Of a stretch of 32,814 bases of DNA, positions 8,036 to 15,884 are shown piece after piece. How positions within the stretch are numbered: the first letter of the stretch is position 1; each line of letters starts with the position of its first letter. Source of the stretch: JBAYZQ01 sp041672385 (lineage in GTDB: Bacteria > Spirochaetota > Spirochaetia > Sphaerochaetales > Sphaerochaetaceae); contig JBAYZQ010000007.1 in the NCBI GenBank assembly GCA_041672385.1, positions 1 to 32,814 of the forward strand. The letters run 5' to 3'. Below the pieces are notes generated by a model. The model was not told the DNA's origin. It was given only the letters and a program-made list of their open reading frames with translations, and made no database searches. The translations under genes and the position numbers were made by a program.

Positions 8036-9630
8036 AAAATCAATTAGGTATTATTTTAAACGCTCATCTTCCCTTTGTTCGCCACATCAATTATGATAGA
8101 TTTCTTGAAGAAGATTGGTTGTTTGAGGCAATGAATGAGAGTTATCTTCCTCTTCTTAGAATGATGAACAAGTTGAGGGATGAAGGCTTAGAATTCCATC
8201 TTACATTTTCCTTTTCTCCAACATTATGTTCAATGCTTAATGATAAGATACTTAATGAAAAATTTATTAATTATTTAAAACTACACATTGAACTTGGAAA
8301 CAAAGAACTTGAACGATGTTTTGCCTCCAATGATACAAAAGTCATTCCAATTATTCAGTTATATTTAGATAATCTCAATCAAAATTTATTTGACTTCGAG
8401 AAAACTTATTCTTGTAAAATAATAGAAGGGTATAAAAAACTTGAAGAACAAGGATTCCTTGAACTTATATCAACTACAGCAACTCATTCCTATCTTCCAA
8501 TTTATAAAAATTACCCTGTTGCTGTAAATGCACAGATTGAAACAGGACTTTTAAGTCATGCCTATTGTTTTGGAAAACAACCCAAAGGGTTTTGGCTTCC
8601 TGAATGTGGATATTATCCTGGATTGGAAGATAATCTTAGAAAACAAAATATTTCTTGGATGCATCTTGCTTCTCAAGCTTTTATTCTTTCAAAAGATACT
8701 GTAAAGCGTGGAAATTATGCTCCTGTTGTTTGTCCTAATGGAGTTTATGGTTTTGCTCGTGATTACAATTTAACAAGTCTTGTTTGGTCAAATACTACTG
8801 GCTATCCTTGTGATGAAGATTATAGAGAGTTTTATAGAGATATTGGATATGATCTTCCAATGGATTATATAAAACCTTATATTCATGAACCAGAAGTTAG
8901 AGTTTTTACAGGTTTTAAATATTGGGCGATAACAGGTAATACCGATAAAAAGAAAATATATAACATTGATAAAGCTCAAGAAAAAGTTAAGCTTCATGCA
9001 AAGAATTTTATGTTTAATGTTCGACAGAAAGGTGATAACATCAGTTCTAAACTTGATTATGATCCATATTTTGTTGTTTCATTTGATGCTGAATTATTTG
9101 GACACTGGTGGTATGAAGGTGTTTCATGGCTTGAAAATGTTATAAGAGAGAGTAATAAAGACCCTCAATTTGTAACTCTTACACCTTCTACTTATCTTGA
9201 AAAACATAATCCTGTTCAAACTTTACAACCTGCTTTTTCTAGTTGGGGAGAAGGGGGTTATAATGATGTTTGGGTTGACAGTAGTCGCAATGCTTTTCTT
9301 CTTAGGCATGCATTTAGCTCTGTAAAAAGAATGCAAGAGTTGGCAGAAAGATTTCCAAATGAATCTTCATTAAAAGGAAGATTCTTAAATCAAGCTGCCC
9401 GTGAAACTCTCCTTTTAATGGCAAGTGACTGGCCTTTTATCATTCATAACGAATCAAATTCAGGTTATGCTCTTAATCGTGTTACCAATCATGTGAAAAA
9501 TCTTAATTTGGTCTATGATAACATGTGTAAAAATGCGGTTAATACTGAATGGTTAGTTAATGCCGAAAAACGAGATAACATCTTTAAGAATATTGATTAT
9601 AATATTTTTAATTCCTCTCATTTGTATTAG
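8032..9630 (+). CDS. GH57 1,4-alpha-glucan branching enzyme-type protein (DUF1957)
   Basis: This 532-residue protein matches the GH57 branching enzyme/AmyC group. The N-terminus GIILNAHLPFVRH is the family's first conserved region; GFWLPECGY holds the predicted nucleophile Glu191; SFDAELFGHWWYEG holds the predicted acid/base Asp352. The C-terminal helical domain contains SSWGEGGYNDVWVD, RETLLLMASDWPF and a helix resembling the DUF1957 module. It should transfer alpha-1,4-glucan segments to form alpha-1,6 branches in glycogen. No signal peptide is visible, so it is probably cytoplasmic. The start overlaps the DUF4912 stop (ATGA), with GGAGG at 8020-8024 as ribosome site. A strong terminator follows. 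Confidence 0.88.
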   Translation: MKNQLGIILNAHLPFVRHINYDRFLEEDWLFEAMNESYLPLLRMMNKLRDEGLEFHLTFSFSPTLCSMLNDKILNEKFINYLKLHIELGNKELERCFASNDTKVIPIIQLYLDNLNQNLFDFEKTYSCKIIEGYKKLEEQGFLELISTTATHSYLPIYKNYPVAVNAQIETGLLSHAYCFGKQPKGFWLPECGYYPGLEDNLRKQNISWMHLASQAFILSKDTVKRGNYAPVVCPNGVYGFARDYNLTSLVWSNTTGYPCDEDYREFYRDIGYDLPMDYIKPYIHEPEVRVFTGFKYWAITGNTDKKKIYNIDKAQEKVKLHAKNFMFNVRQKGDNISSKLDYDPYFVVSFDAELFGHWWYEGVSWLENVIRESNKDPQFVTLTPSTYLEKHNPVQTLQPAFSSWGEGGYNDVWVDSSRNAFLLRHAFSSVKRMQELAERFPNESSLKGRFLNQAARETLLLMASDWPFIIHNESNSGYALNRVTNHVKNLNLVYDNMCKNAVNTEWLVNAEKRDNIFKNIDYNIFNSSHLY

Positions 9631-9651
9631 AAAAATATTTTTTTATACGAA

Positions 9652-9690
9652 ACTCTCTTTTAGTAAACAACTTAAAGAGAGTCTTTTTTG
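9652..9690 (+). terminator. Strong intrinsic terminator after the GH57 operon
   Basis: ACTCTCTTT (9652-9660) pairs with AAAGAGAGT (9674-9682), giving a 9-bp stem. After one T-T mismatch, three more pairs close a 5-nt AAACA loop. CTTTTTT follows. This insulates the carbohydrate genes from the downstream division cluster. Confidence 0.9.
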
Positions 9691-9725
9691 TCTATTTTTT
9701 TGCGAATTTTAATAAATATTATAAG

Positions 9726-9755
9726 TTTGTGGAAAAAAGTGGTAAAAATTGGAAA
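9726..9755 (+). promoter_or_regulatory. MraZ box: three 10-bp direct repeats
   Basis: Three consecutive decamers, TTTGTGGAAA, AAAGTGGTAA and AAATTGGAAA, place a K-T-G-G core at 9729, 9739 and 9749, exactly one helical turn apart. MraZ proteins are known to bind TGG-type direct repeats with 10-bp periodicity upstream of their own operon, and mraZ starts 175 bp downstream. The box overlaps a possible promoter (TTGGAA 9749-9754, 16 bp, TAATAA 9771-9776). Together this suggests autoregulation of the whole dcw operon by MraZ. The region from 9691 to 9929 holds no gene. Confidence 0.75.
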
Positions 9756-9893
9756 TCCTATTTTAATCAATAATAAAGGATTATATGCTTAATCTTTGTT
9801 TAGTTAAATTGAAATAATTTGAAAAACTAAGGGCTTTATTTGTGGTAATTTGATTGCGGAAGGAAAAAAAGTGGTTTATCGTTAGATTGTAGA

Positions 9894-9914
9894 TGGGAAA
9901 AGTTCCCACTTTTC
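9894..9914 (+). promoter_or_regulatory. Two mutually exclusive hairpins in the mraZ leader
   Basis: TGGGAA-AAG-TTCCCA (9894-9908) is a perfect 6-bp hairpin. GAAAAGT-TCCC-ACTTTTC (9897-9914) is a perfect 7-bp hairpin that reuses the same bases. They cannot form together. The second ends 4 nt before the mraZ Shine-Dalgarno AAGG (9919-9922). On the minus strand the same site reads GTGGGAAC, a single reverse-oriented MraZ-like core, so it could instead be a protein-binding site. Confidence 0.45.
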
Positions 9915-9929
9915 AAATAAGGTGTTGAT

Positions 9930-10385
9930 ATGAGAGGCGAGTATACTAACAAATTAGATGACAAAGGTCGATTGATGATTCCTCCTAAAATTAGGAAGGA
10001 ATTAGGCTTTACGAATCTGATTTTAACTCGATCCAGTGACAAATGCCTCCGATTATATTGTGAAACAGAATATGAAAAAGTCGAAAATGAAATTATGGGA
10101 ACAAAAGGTTCTGATATTGATGAAAGAATTCTAAATGTTAACAGAAGATTGATTGCTGCCTGCGTTGAAATAGAAATGGATAAGGCAGGAAGAATTAATA
10201 TACCACTTACATTTAGAAAGTATGCCGGATTGGAAATTAAAGAAAATTGTACAGTTTTAGGTAGCGGAAAATTTGTTGAAATATGGAATGAAAAAGATTA
10301 CTTAAATTGGGCTGAAAATGTTGATGATAATTTAGCACAAGACGTAGATTATCTTCTTGAAATTATAAGAAAGGACGGTAAGTAA
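9930..10385 (+). CDS. mraZ: Transcriptional regulator MraZ
   Basis: The 151-residue MraZ is made of two AbrB/SpoVT-like half-domains, each with the family signature: DDKGRLMIPPKIR near residues 11-23 and DKAGRINIPLTFR near 87-99. MraZ forms ring-shaped oligomers that bind direct repeats and control the dcw operon, and a matching operator lies at 9726-9755. Length is typical. The start has AAGGTG (9919-9924) 5 nt upstream. Its stop overlaps the rsmH start by one base (TAATG), marking the beginning of a tightly coupled operon that runs to ftsZ and beyond. Confidence 0.95.
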   Translation: MRGEYTNKLDDKGRLMIPPKIRKELGFTNLILTRSSDKCLRLYCETEYEKVENEIMGTKGSDIDERILNVNRRLIAACVEIEMDKAGRINIPLTFRKYAGLEIKENCTVLGSGKFVEIWNEKDYLNWAENVDDNLAQDVDYLLEIIRKDGK

Positions 10386-11320
10386 TGGAATATGTTCACT
10401 ACTCTGTTTTACAAAAACCCGTACTTGAATTACTGACCGTAGATCCTGAGAAAGAAACTAAAATGGTTGATTGTACTCTTGGAGAGGGTGGACATAGCCT
10501 TCTTTTTTTAAAGAAATACCCAAAACTTCATGTTACAGGTCTTGATAGAGACAGTCAAATTATAAAAAAGGCAGAAGAAAGGCTTGTTGATTTTAAGGAT
10601 CGTTTTGAAGTTAGAAATATCTGGTTTAACGACTTTTTTCAAGATCAAGAAGAAAATAGTTTGGATTTAGTGCTATTTGATTTAGGAATTAGTATTTTTC
10701 ATTATGTAGAAGCCAACAGAGGTTTTAGTTTTCAAGTTGATGAAAAACTTGATATGCGACTTAACAAAGATTCTGATTTGACTGCAGCTAAGATAGTCAA
10801 TACCTATAAAAAGGAAGACTTGGCAGATTTAATTTATAAATATGGTGAAGAACGATACTCAAGACAAATTGCTTCCGCAATTGAGGAATCAAGAAAAATT
10901 AAACAAATTGAAACGACTAAAGAGTTAGAAAATATAATTTTTCACGCTGTGCCATATAGATACAAGCATGGACATATTCATCCAGCTACTAGAACGTTTC
11001 AAGCAATAAGAATTGAAGTGAATCATGAACTCGATAGGATTGAACCAGCACTTGAAGGTGCAATAAGAGCACTAAAAGTTGGTGGAAAACTTGGAGTTAT
11101 TACTTTTCATTCTTTAGAAGATAGACAAGTAAAATGGTTATTTAAAAAGCATAAAGAAGAAGAAGAACCTGATTTAGTTTGGATTAATAAAAAACCAATT
11201 ATTGCAAATGAAGAGGAATGTAAAATTAATCCACCTTCTAGGAGTGCAAAACTTAGAGTGGTAGAGAAAGTTGAAAAGGAAAAATACAATGGAAAAAAAT
11301 CTTATAAAAAGGGTTTTTAA
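10385..11320 (+). CDS. rsmH: 16S rRNA (cytosine-1402-N4) methyltransferase
   Basis: RsmH (MraW, 311 residues) methylates N4 of C1402 in the 16S rRNA decoding centre using S-adenosylmethionine. SAM-binding motif I is VDCTLGEGGHS. The family blocks LFDLGIS, RGFSFQVDEKLDMR, YGEERYSRQIA, HPATRTFQAIRIEVN and GVITFHSLEDRQVK are all recognisable. Length and position directly after mraZ are standard. A Shine-Dalgarno (AAGGACGG) lies in the mraZ end. The 3' end overlaps the short ftsL-like gene by 32 bases in another frame, so the lysine-rich C-terminal tail is encoded by shared DNA. Confidence 0.95.
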   Translation: MEYVHYSVLQKPVLELLTVDPEKETKMVDCTLGEGGHSLLFLKKYPKLHVTGLDRDSQIIKKAEERLVDFKDRFEVRNIWFNDFFQDQEENSLDLVLFDLGISIFHYVEANRGFSFQVDEKLDMRLNKDSDLTAAKIVNTYKKEDLADLIYKYGEERYSRQIASAIEESRKIKQIETTKELENIIFHAVPYRYKHGHIHPATRTFQAIRIEVNHELDRIEPALEGAIRALKVGGKLGVITFHSLEDRQVKWLFKKHKEEEEPDLVWINKKPIIANEEECKINPPSRSAKLRVVEKVEKEKYNGKKSYKKGF

Positions 11321-11570
11321 CTTATTGTTTTTAATAATAATTATTGGAATGCTATTATTTTTTAAAGTTTGGCTTTCTGGTAAAAATTTTGAATTGGAGG
11401 ATTGCATAGCTAATCAGAGAAAGGAAATGGTTTTGGTATGTAATGAAATGCAAAAGGTTAGGAGTGAGATTGCTCTTTCTTCAACACCAGAATATCTGGT
11501 TTGGTTGAGTCAATATCTCGAAGTTCCTTTTACTAGGATATCTTCAAAGGATGTGATTCTGATCAGATAG
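11289..11570 (+). CDS. ftsL: FtsL-like small divisome membrane protein
   Basis: A 93-residue protein with a short basic N-terminus, one transmembrane helix at about residues 8-27 (LLFLIIIIGMLLFF) and an extracytoplasmic helix with heptad-like spacing (about 33-65). This is the FtsL bitopic architecture. There is little sequence conservation, as usual for FtsL, so the call rests on size, topology and the position between rsmH and murF. FtsL would join FtsQ and the FtsW/FtsI synthase at the septum. ATG 11289 is chosen because AAGGA (11276-11280) precedes it; an in-frame TTG at 11271 is less likely. The gene overlaps rsmH by 32 bp. Confidence 0.65.
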   Translation: MEKNLIKRVFNLLFLIIIIGMLLFFKVWLSGKNFELEDCIANQRKEMVLVCNEMQKVRSEIALSSTPEYLVWLSQYLEVPFTRISSKDVILIR

Positions 11571-11582
11571 CGGAGAAGAAAA

Positions 11583-12962
11583 ATGGAAAGTTGTTCAAAA
11601 GTTTTGTTTAAGACAGGAGAAGCGGCTAGACTGTGTTTAGGGGAATTTGCGGGCTTTAACAATCAAATTTCCAATGTTCAAATTTCCTCATCTTCTTGTA
11701 CTTTTGGTTCCCTTTTTGTTGCTTTGAAAGGCGAAAAAACTGATGGCCATAAATTCGTTTTCCAAGCTATAGAAAAAGGTGCTACAAGTATTCTTATTGA
11801 TAAGAAGCATTATGTTGAGATGGCTAATAGATTAAGAAATATTGCCATTGGAATAATAATTGTAAATAATACTTTGCAAGGTCTTCAAAAACTTGCTGAA
11901 AAATATATAGCTCAATTTGATATGACTAGAATAGGAATAACTGGAAGCTGTGGAAAAACAACTACTAAAGAAATTCTATCTTCAATTCTTTCAGAAAAAG
12001 CTTATACTTCTTTTACCCCGGGAAATTTAAATAGTGAAATAGGTCTTGCTTTAAGTGTCTTTACTGCAAACTCAAAAAGCCGGTTTGGTGTATATGAGAT
12101 GGGGATAGATAAGATTGGTGAGATGGATACTTTAAATAAAATCCTTAAACCTGAAGTTGGTGTATTAACCAATATTTACAGTTCACATTTAGAAAAGTTT
12201 GGAACTGTTAATAACTTAGTAAAAGAAAAAAGTAAAATCTTCAAAGATTATCCAACAATGAGGTTCTTATATGAAGATTGTAACTATAAAAACCAAATAT
12301 TAAGGCTTTCCAATAATTCAGATTTTCATTTGTTTGGTATAAACCAATTAACTGGATTAACTGGATTTGAAAATCTTGGACTAAACGGTTGGATAATAAA
12401 TTATTGTGATAGAAAAATTCATTTAAAAGTAATTGGTTGGCATTCTTTGATTGATGCAATAGCAGCTATAAAAGTATCTAGAAGCCTAGGTGCAAATATA
12501 AATGATATTGCCCAAGGATTAGAAAAATTAGATCAAATTAATGGAAGAAGTAAAGTTTATAAGGGCCAAAGGACTATTATTGATGATTCTTATAATGCTA
12601 ATTATGAATCTGGATACAGTATTCTTGATTTAGTAAAAAACCTTTCTTGGAATGGTCAAAAAAAACTTGTAATGGGTTCAATGAAAGAACTTGGTTATAA
12701 AAGTGAAATAGCACACAAAAAATTAGCAAAAAAAATGGCAGAGGTTGGAGCTCAAAAAATATACTTATATGGGGAAGAAATGAAGGTCGGTTATGATTAT
12801 TTAAAACAAGTAGGCTTAAAATCAAAAGTTTTCTTTACTTTAGATTTTGAAGAATTAGAACAGAAAATAATACCGGATTTAAACCTAGGAGATCTTTTTT
12901 TGCTTAAAGGGTCAAGAGTAATGCGGATGGAACGGTTATTACCGATTATTGAAAACTGTTAA
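11583..12962 (+). CDS. murF: UDP-MurNAc-tripeptide--D-Ala-D-Ala ligase
   Basis: MurF (459 residues) adds D-Ala-D-Ala to the UDP-MurNAc-tripeptide in the cytoplasm, using ATP. The N-terminal UDP-binding domain has FVALKGEKTDGHKFV. The P-loop GITGSCGKTTTKE lies near residue 118. EMGIDKIGEM and TNIYSSHLEKFG are the central-domain blocks, with the histidine conserved in Mur ligases. IDDSYNANYES marks the start of the C-terminal domain, and GSMKELG follows. Length is normal. GGAG just upstream gives the ribosome site, and there is a short gap after ftsL. It is the only Mur ligase in this part of the operon; murC, D and E must lie elsewhere. Confidence 0.95.
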   Translation: MESCSKVLFKTGEAARLCLGEFAGFNNQISNVQISSSSCTFGSLFVALKGEKTDGHKFVFQAIEKGATSILIDKKHYVEMANRLRNIAIGIIIVNNTLQGLQKLAEKYIAQFDMTRIGITGSCGKTTTKEILSSILSEKAYTSFTPGNLNSEIGLALSVFTANSKSRFGVYEMGIDKIGEMDTLNKILKPEVGVLTNIYSSHLEKFGTVNNLVKEKSKIFKDYPTMRFLYEDCNYKNQILRLSNNSDFHLFGINQLTGLTGFENLGLNGWIINYCDRKIHLKVIGWHSLIDAIAAIKVSRSLGANINDIAQGLEKLDQINGRSKVYKGQRTIIDDSYNANYESGYSILDLVKNLSWNGQKKLVMGSMKELGYKSEIAHKKLAKKMAEVGAQKIYLYGEEMKVGYDYLKQVGLKSKVFFTLDFEELEQKIIPDLNLGDLFLLKGSRVMRMERLLPIIENC

Positions 12963-12971
12963 GGAAGAAAA

Positions 12972-13910
12972 ATGAATAATTATATAGATTTCCTTAAAAC
13001 TTCATTATTAAGCTTTCTAATTTCAATTTTAATTTGCAAATTTCTTATTAGCTTTTTAAATAGAAAAAAATTATATGTAGTTAATAAACCCGAATTATTA
13101 GTAAAAAATGAAAATAAATCAAAAACTCCTGGCTTTGGTGGAATTTCATTTATTTTAACTTCTATTTTAGTTACAGTTTTATTTTCTAAAGAAATTGATA
13201 AAAACTTTTTTATTGTGATTTTAGCTATTATAGGCTTCGCTTTAGAAGGTTTTATTGATGATATTATAAAATTAAAAACATCAAATGGAGATGGTATTAC
13301 ATCCAAACAGAAAATTCTTATTGAGTTTTTATTGAGTTCTTTGATTGCTTTTTTAATTATTAAAAATAAAACTGGAAATACAAGTCCTTTTTATTTTGTT
13401 TTTGCAGTTTGCTATATTTTCTACTTTGTAAATTCTGTAAATATAACAGATGGTCTAGATGGACTATCTACAGGAACGGTACTTCCCGTTTTTGTGTTGT
13501 TGCTAATTTTAATATTACAAGTCTTTCAAGTTGAAAATCAGCTTTTTAGATTTACTCTTAATCTAATCTTTGCACTTTTAGGCTTTCTAATTTATAACCA
13601 TAAAACTGCAAAGATTTTTATGGGAGATTTAGGAAGTCAGGCTTTAGGTGGTGCTCTTGCTTCTATTAGTTTAATACTTGGTAAAGAATTTATAATCTTA
13701 ATTGCTGGTTTAGTTTTATTTCTAGAATTTATGAGTAGTTTAATCCAGATAATTTTTATAAGGTATTTTAAAAGAAAGGCTTTTAAAATAGCTCCTGTAC
13801 ATCACCTTTTTGAGTACTATGGAGTTAGCGAAAACAAGATTGTATTAATTTGGGTTGTTTTGAGTTCCATCTTTTCAATTATAGCCTATTTAATGGTGAG
13901 GTTTGTATGA
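12972..13910 (+). CDS. mraY: Phospho-MurNAc-pentapeptide transferase (divergent MraY)
   Basis: A polytopic membrane enzyme of 312 residues that transfers phospho-MurNAc-pentapeptide to undecaprenyl phosphate (lipid I). Catalytic motifs are visible: Asp96-Asp97 in GFIDD, GITSKQK, NSVNITDGLDGLSTG (residues 154-168) and MGDLGS with Asp219. Two signatures differ from the usual MraY: TPGFGG (52-57) instead of TPTMGG, and PVHHLFE with Leu279 where the third histidine of the HHH motif is expected. The protein is also shorter than typical MraY (about 320-360). The location between murF and ftsW and the TDGLDGL motif favour MraY over a WecA/TagO relative. AAGGA gives the ribosome site; the stop overlaps ftsW (ATGA). 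Confidence 0.88.
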   Translation: MNNYIDFLKTSLLSFLISILICKFLISFLNRKKLYVVNKPELLVKNENKSKTPGFGGISFILTSILVTVLFSKEIDKNFFIVILAIIGFALEGFIDDIIKLKTSNGDGITSKQKILIEFLLSSLIAFLIIKNKTGNTSPFYFVFAVCYIFYFVNSVNITDGLDGLSTGTVLPVFVLLLILILQVFQVENQLFRFTLNLIFALLGFLIYNHKTAKIFMGDLGSQALGGALASISLILGKEFIILIAGLVLFLEFMSSLIQIIFIRYFKRKAFKIAPVHHLFEYYGVSENKIVLIWVVLSSIFSIIAYLMVRFV

Positions 13911-15139
13911 CAAAATATGACCAATCCTGCAAAAATATAGATTCATTTGGTTTAAAGAGGAAAAGTATTCCAAATTTAGATGGGATTCTTTTTCTAATAA
14001 CTTTAATGACTTTAATTATTTATGGTTTGGTTAGTATGTACAGTGCAAGTTATCCTCAGGCTGTTGATTTTAATTTAAATCAAACCTATTTTTTAGTTAA
14101 TCAGACAAAATTTGCTTTTTTGGCCCTTTTATCAGGGGGAATAATCTTAATAATTCCAGAAAAAATATTAAGAAATGTAGATTATTTACTTCTTGGAATT
14201 TGTTTTATTCTTATGTTACTTACTCTTTTTACATCCTTTGGTTTAACTCGATTAGGTGGAAGGCGCTGGTTGCAAATTGGGAGTCTTCCGGCTTTTCAAC
14301 CATCGGAATTAGTAAAAATTTCCATAGTTCTTTTTCTTTCAAATCGTTTTAAAGAGATTGATGATGAAAATCGAACAAAGATCTATCTTATATGTTGGTC
14401 AGTGGTTCTTTTGTTTGCAGTTTTAATTTTAGCCCAAAAAGACTTTTCTACAACTGCAATATTTCTAGTTGTATGTTTAACAATGTTTTTGTTCAGTGGA
14501 ATGAAGTTTGACTATGTAATAATAATTTGTCTCTTTTTAATAGTTTTAGGCTCTATTGTTGTTTTATCTGAACCTTACAGAGTCAAAAGAATTGCAGCTT
14601 TCTTATTTCCCAATTTAGACCCTTCTGGAATCAATTATCAAGTTTTAAATGCCGGTAAAGCTATTTCTTCAGGGGGTTGGTTTGGGAAGGGTTTGGGTCA
14701 AGGAATTTATAAAAATGGCTTAATTCCTGAAGTTCAAAACGATTTTATATTTTCAAATATAGGAGAAGAAACTGGTTTCTTTGGAATTCTATTTATTTTT
14801 GGATTATTTGGAATGTTTGCCTATTTGGGATACAAGGCGAGTTGGAAAATAAAGAATATAGATCCCTTTTTTTCTTTAACTTGTTTTGGTTTTACTACCA
14901 TGATAATCTATCAATCTTTGGCTAATATTGCAGTAGTGGTTGGAGTACTTCCTCCTACTGGTATTGTTTTGCCATTTTTTTCACAAGGTGGAACTAATTT
15001 ATTTGTTGTAATTTTAGAAAGTAGTTTTATATACAGGGTAATTAGAATTTCTGATCATAATCAAAAATCTATTAATGGTCCAGATTTTGATTATCGAGGA
15101 GTAGATGCTGATATATTTTTACAAAAGGATAAGGTATGA
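13907..15139 (+). CDS. ftsW: Septal peptidoglycan glycosyltransferase FtsW
   Basis: This 410-residue SEDS protein has about ten transmembrane helices and polymerises lipid II at the septum with its partner class B PBP. Recognisable blocks are MYSAS, GGRRWLQIG...FQPSELVK, LAQKDFSTT (the SEDS catalytic aspartate), then the long extracytoplasmic loop with NYQVLNAGKAISSGG, GKGLGQG, QNDFIFSNIGEETGFFG, and the terminal LPFFSQGGTN. ATG 13907 is used rather than an in-frame start at 13850, because it has GTGAGG upstream and forms an ATGA overlap with mraY. The cognate FtsI-like PBP is not adjacent but lies at 24994-26649. Confidence 0.95.
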   Translation: MTKYDQSCKNIDSFGLKRKSIPNLDGILFLITLMTLIIYGLVSMYSASYPQAVDFNLNQTYFLVNQTKFAFLALLSGGIILIIPEKILRNVDYLLLGICFILMLLTLFTSFGLTRLGGRRWLQIGSLPAFQPSELVKISIVLFLSNRFKEIDDENRTKIYLICWSVVLLFAVLILAQKDFSTTAIFLVVCLTMFLFSGMKFDYVIIICLFLIVLGSIVVLSEPYRVKRIAAFLFPNLDPSGINYQVLNAGKAISSGGWFGKGLGQGIYKNGLIPEVQNDFIFSNIGEETGFFGILFIFGLFGMFAYLGYKASWKIKNIDPFFSLTCFGFTTMIIYQSLANIAVVVGVLPPTGIVLPFFSQGGTNLFVVILESSFIYRVIRISDHNQKSINGPDFDYRGVDADIFLQKDKV

Positions 15140-15876
15140 AAGGTTTAAAAGCTATAATAATTATTTTCATCGTTGTTTTTCTTTTTGGATTGATTTTTTT
15201 CATAATGGAACAAAGTAATATGTTTCATATTTCTTGCGTAAATTGTAGCTTTTTGGGTTATAGTGAAGACTCAGAGAAAATTCAAGAAATGGCCTCTAGT
15301 TTAGTTGGTAAAAATTATTATGATGGTCAAATTCGAACCATTAAAAAAGAAATTGAGAATTTAGAAAGTATTAAAAGTGTAAAATTTCAATATTCATTTT
15401 ATCAAGAATTATACATTGAAGTTGACTACAAGGATATTGGAATTAATGTTGGAGTTATTGATGATAAAGATATTATAAAGGGCTATTACGAAATAAAGGA
15501 TGGTTTGTTTATCCCTTTGATGGACGATAAAAGTATAGCCTTTAACAGTCAAAAAAAAGTTTTTATAAATGAATCAGATTTTTCTTCTTTAAATAATAAA
15601 GGAATTAACGATGAATTTTATTATATTTTGTATTCTGTGAAACGTTTATTAAGTGAAAATACCTTGATAACAAAGGTGAAATACGCTAATAATAGGAGTA
15701 AGGATTTTTCGTGGATGTCCTACGAGATTCCAAATTTGAATATTGAGGTTCAGGTCAGAGAACCTGTAAGTATAGGAACATTGCTGGATTGTTCCCGCAT
15801 TTTAATGCAAATGGGTAAAATTGATGAAAAAAAAACTTTTGATTTATACTCATCTTGTTTAGTCGAGCGGTTTTAG
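15136..15876 (+). CDS. ftsQ: FtsQ/DivIB-like divisome protein
   Basis: A 246-residue bitopic protein with a short cytoplasmic tip, a transmembrane helix at about residues 4-24 and an extracytoplasmic POTRA-like region (about 30-105). The latter contains LVGKNYYDGQIRTIKKEIENLESIKSVKFQ (quoted here only as family-like in its first 12 residues), followed by a beta-rich domain to the end. FtsQ connects FtsL/FtsB to the rest of the divisome. Similarity is weak, as usual for the family, but topology and position between ftsW and ftsA are decisive. The start overlaps ftsW by ATGA with AAGGATAAGG upstream. It has two close cysteines (CVNC, near residues 35-38) just after the membrane segment. Confidence 0.8.
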   Translation: MKGLKAIIIIFIVVFLFGLIFFIMEQSNMFHISCVNCSFLGYSEDSEKIQEMASSLVGKNYYDGQIRTIKKEIENLESIKSVKFQYSFYQELYIEVDYKDIGINVGVIDDKDIIKGYYEIKDGLFIPLMDDKSIAFNSQKKVFINESDFSSLNNKGINDEFYYILYSVKRLLSENTLITKVKYANNRSKDFSWMSYEIPNLNIEVQVREPVSIGTLLDCSRILMQMGKIDEKKTFDLYSSCLVERF

Positions 15877-15884
15877 GAGGCGTT

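Noticed and set aside
2441..15139. Alternative genetic code (TGA as tryptophan) in a very low-GC genome
   Set aside because: nadK, mraY, ftsW and other genes end naturally at TGA, with overlapping start codons placed accordingly, so TGA is a stop.
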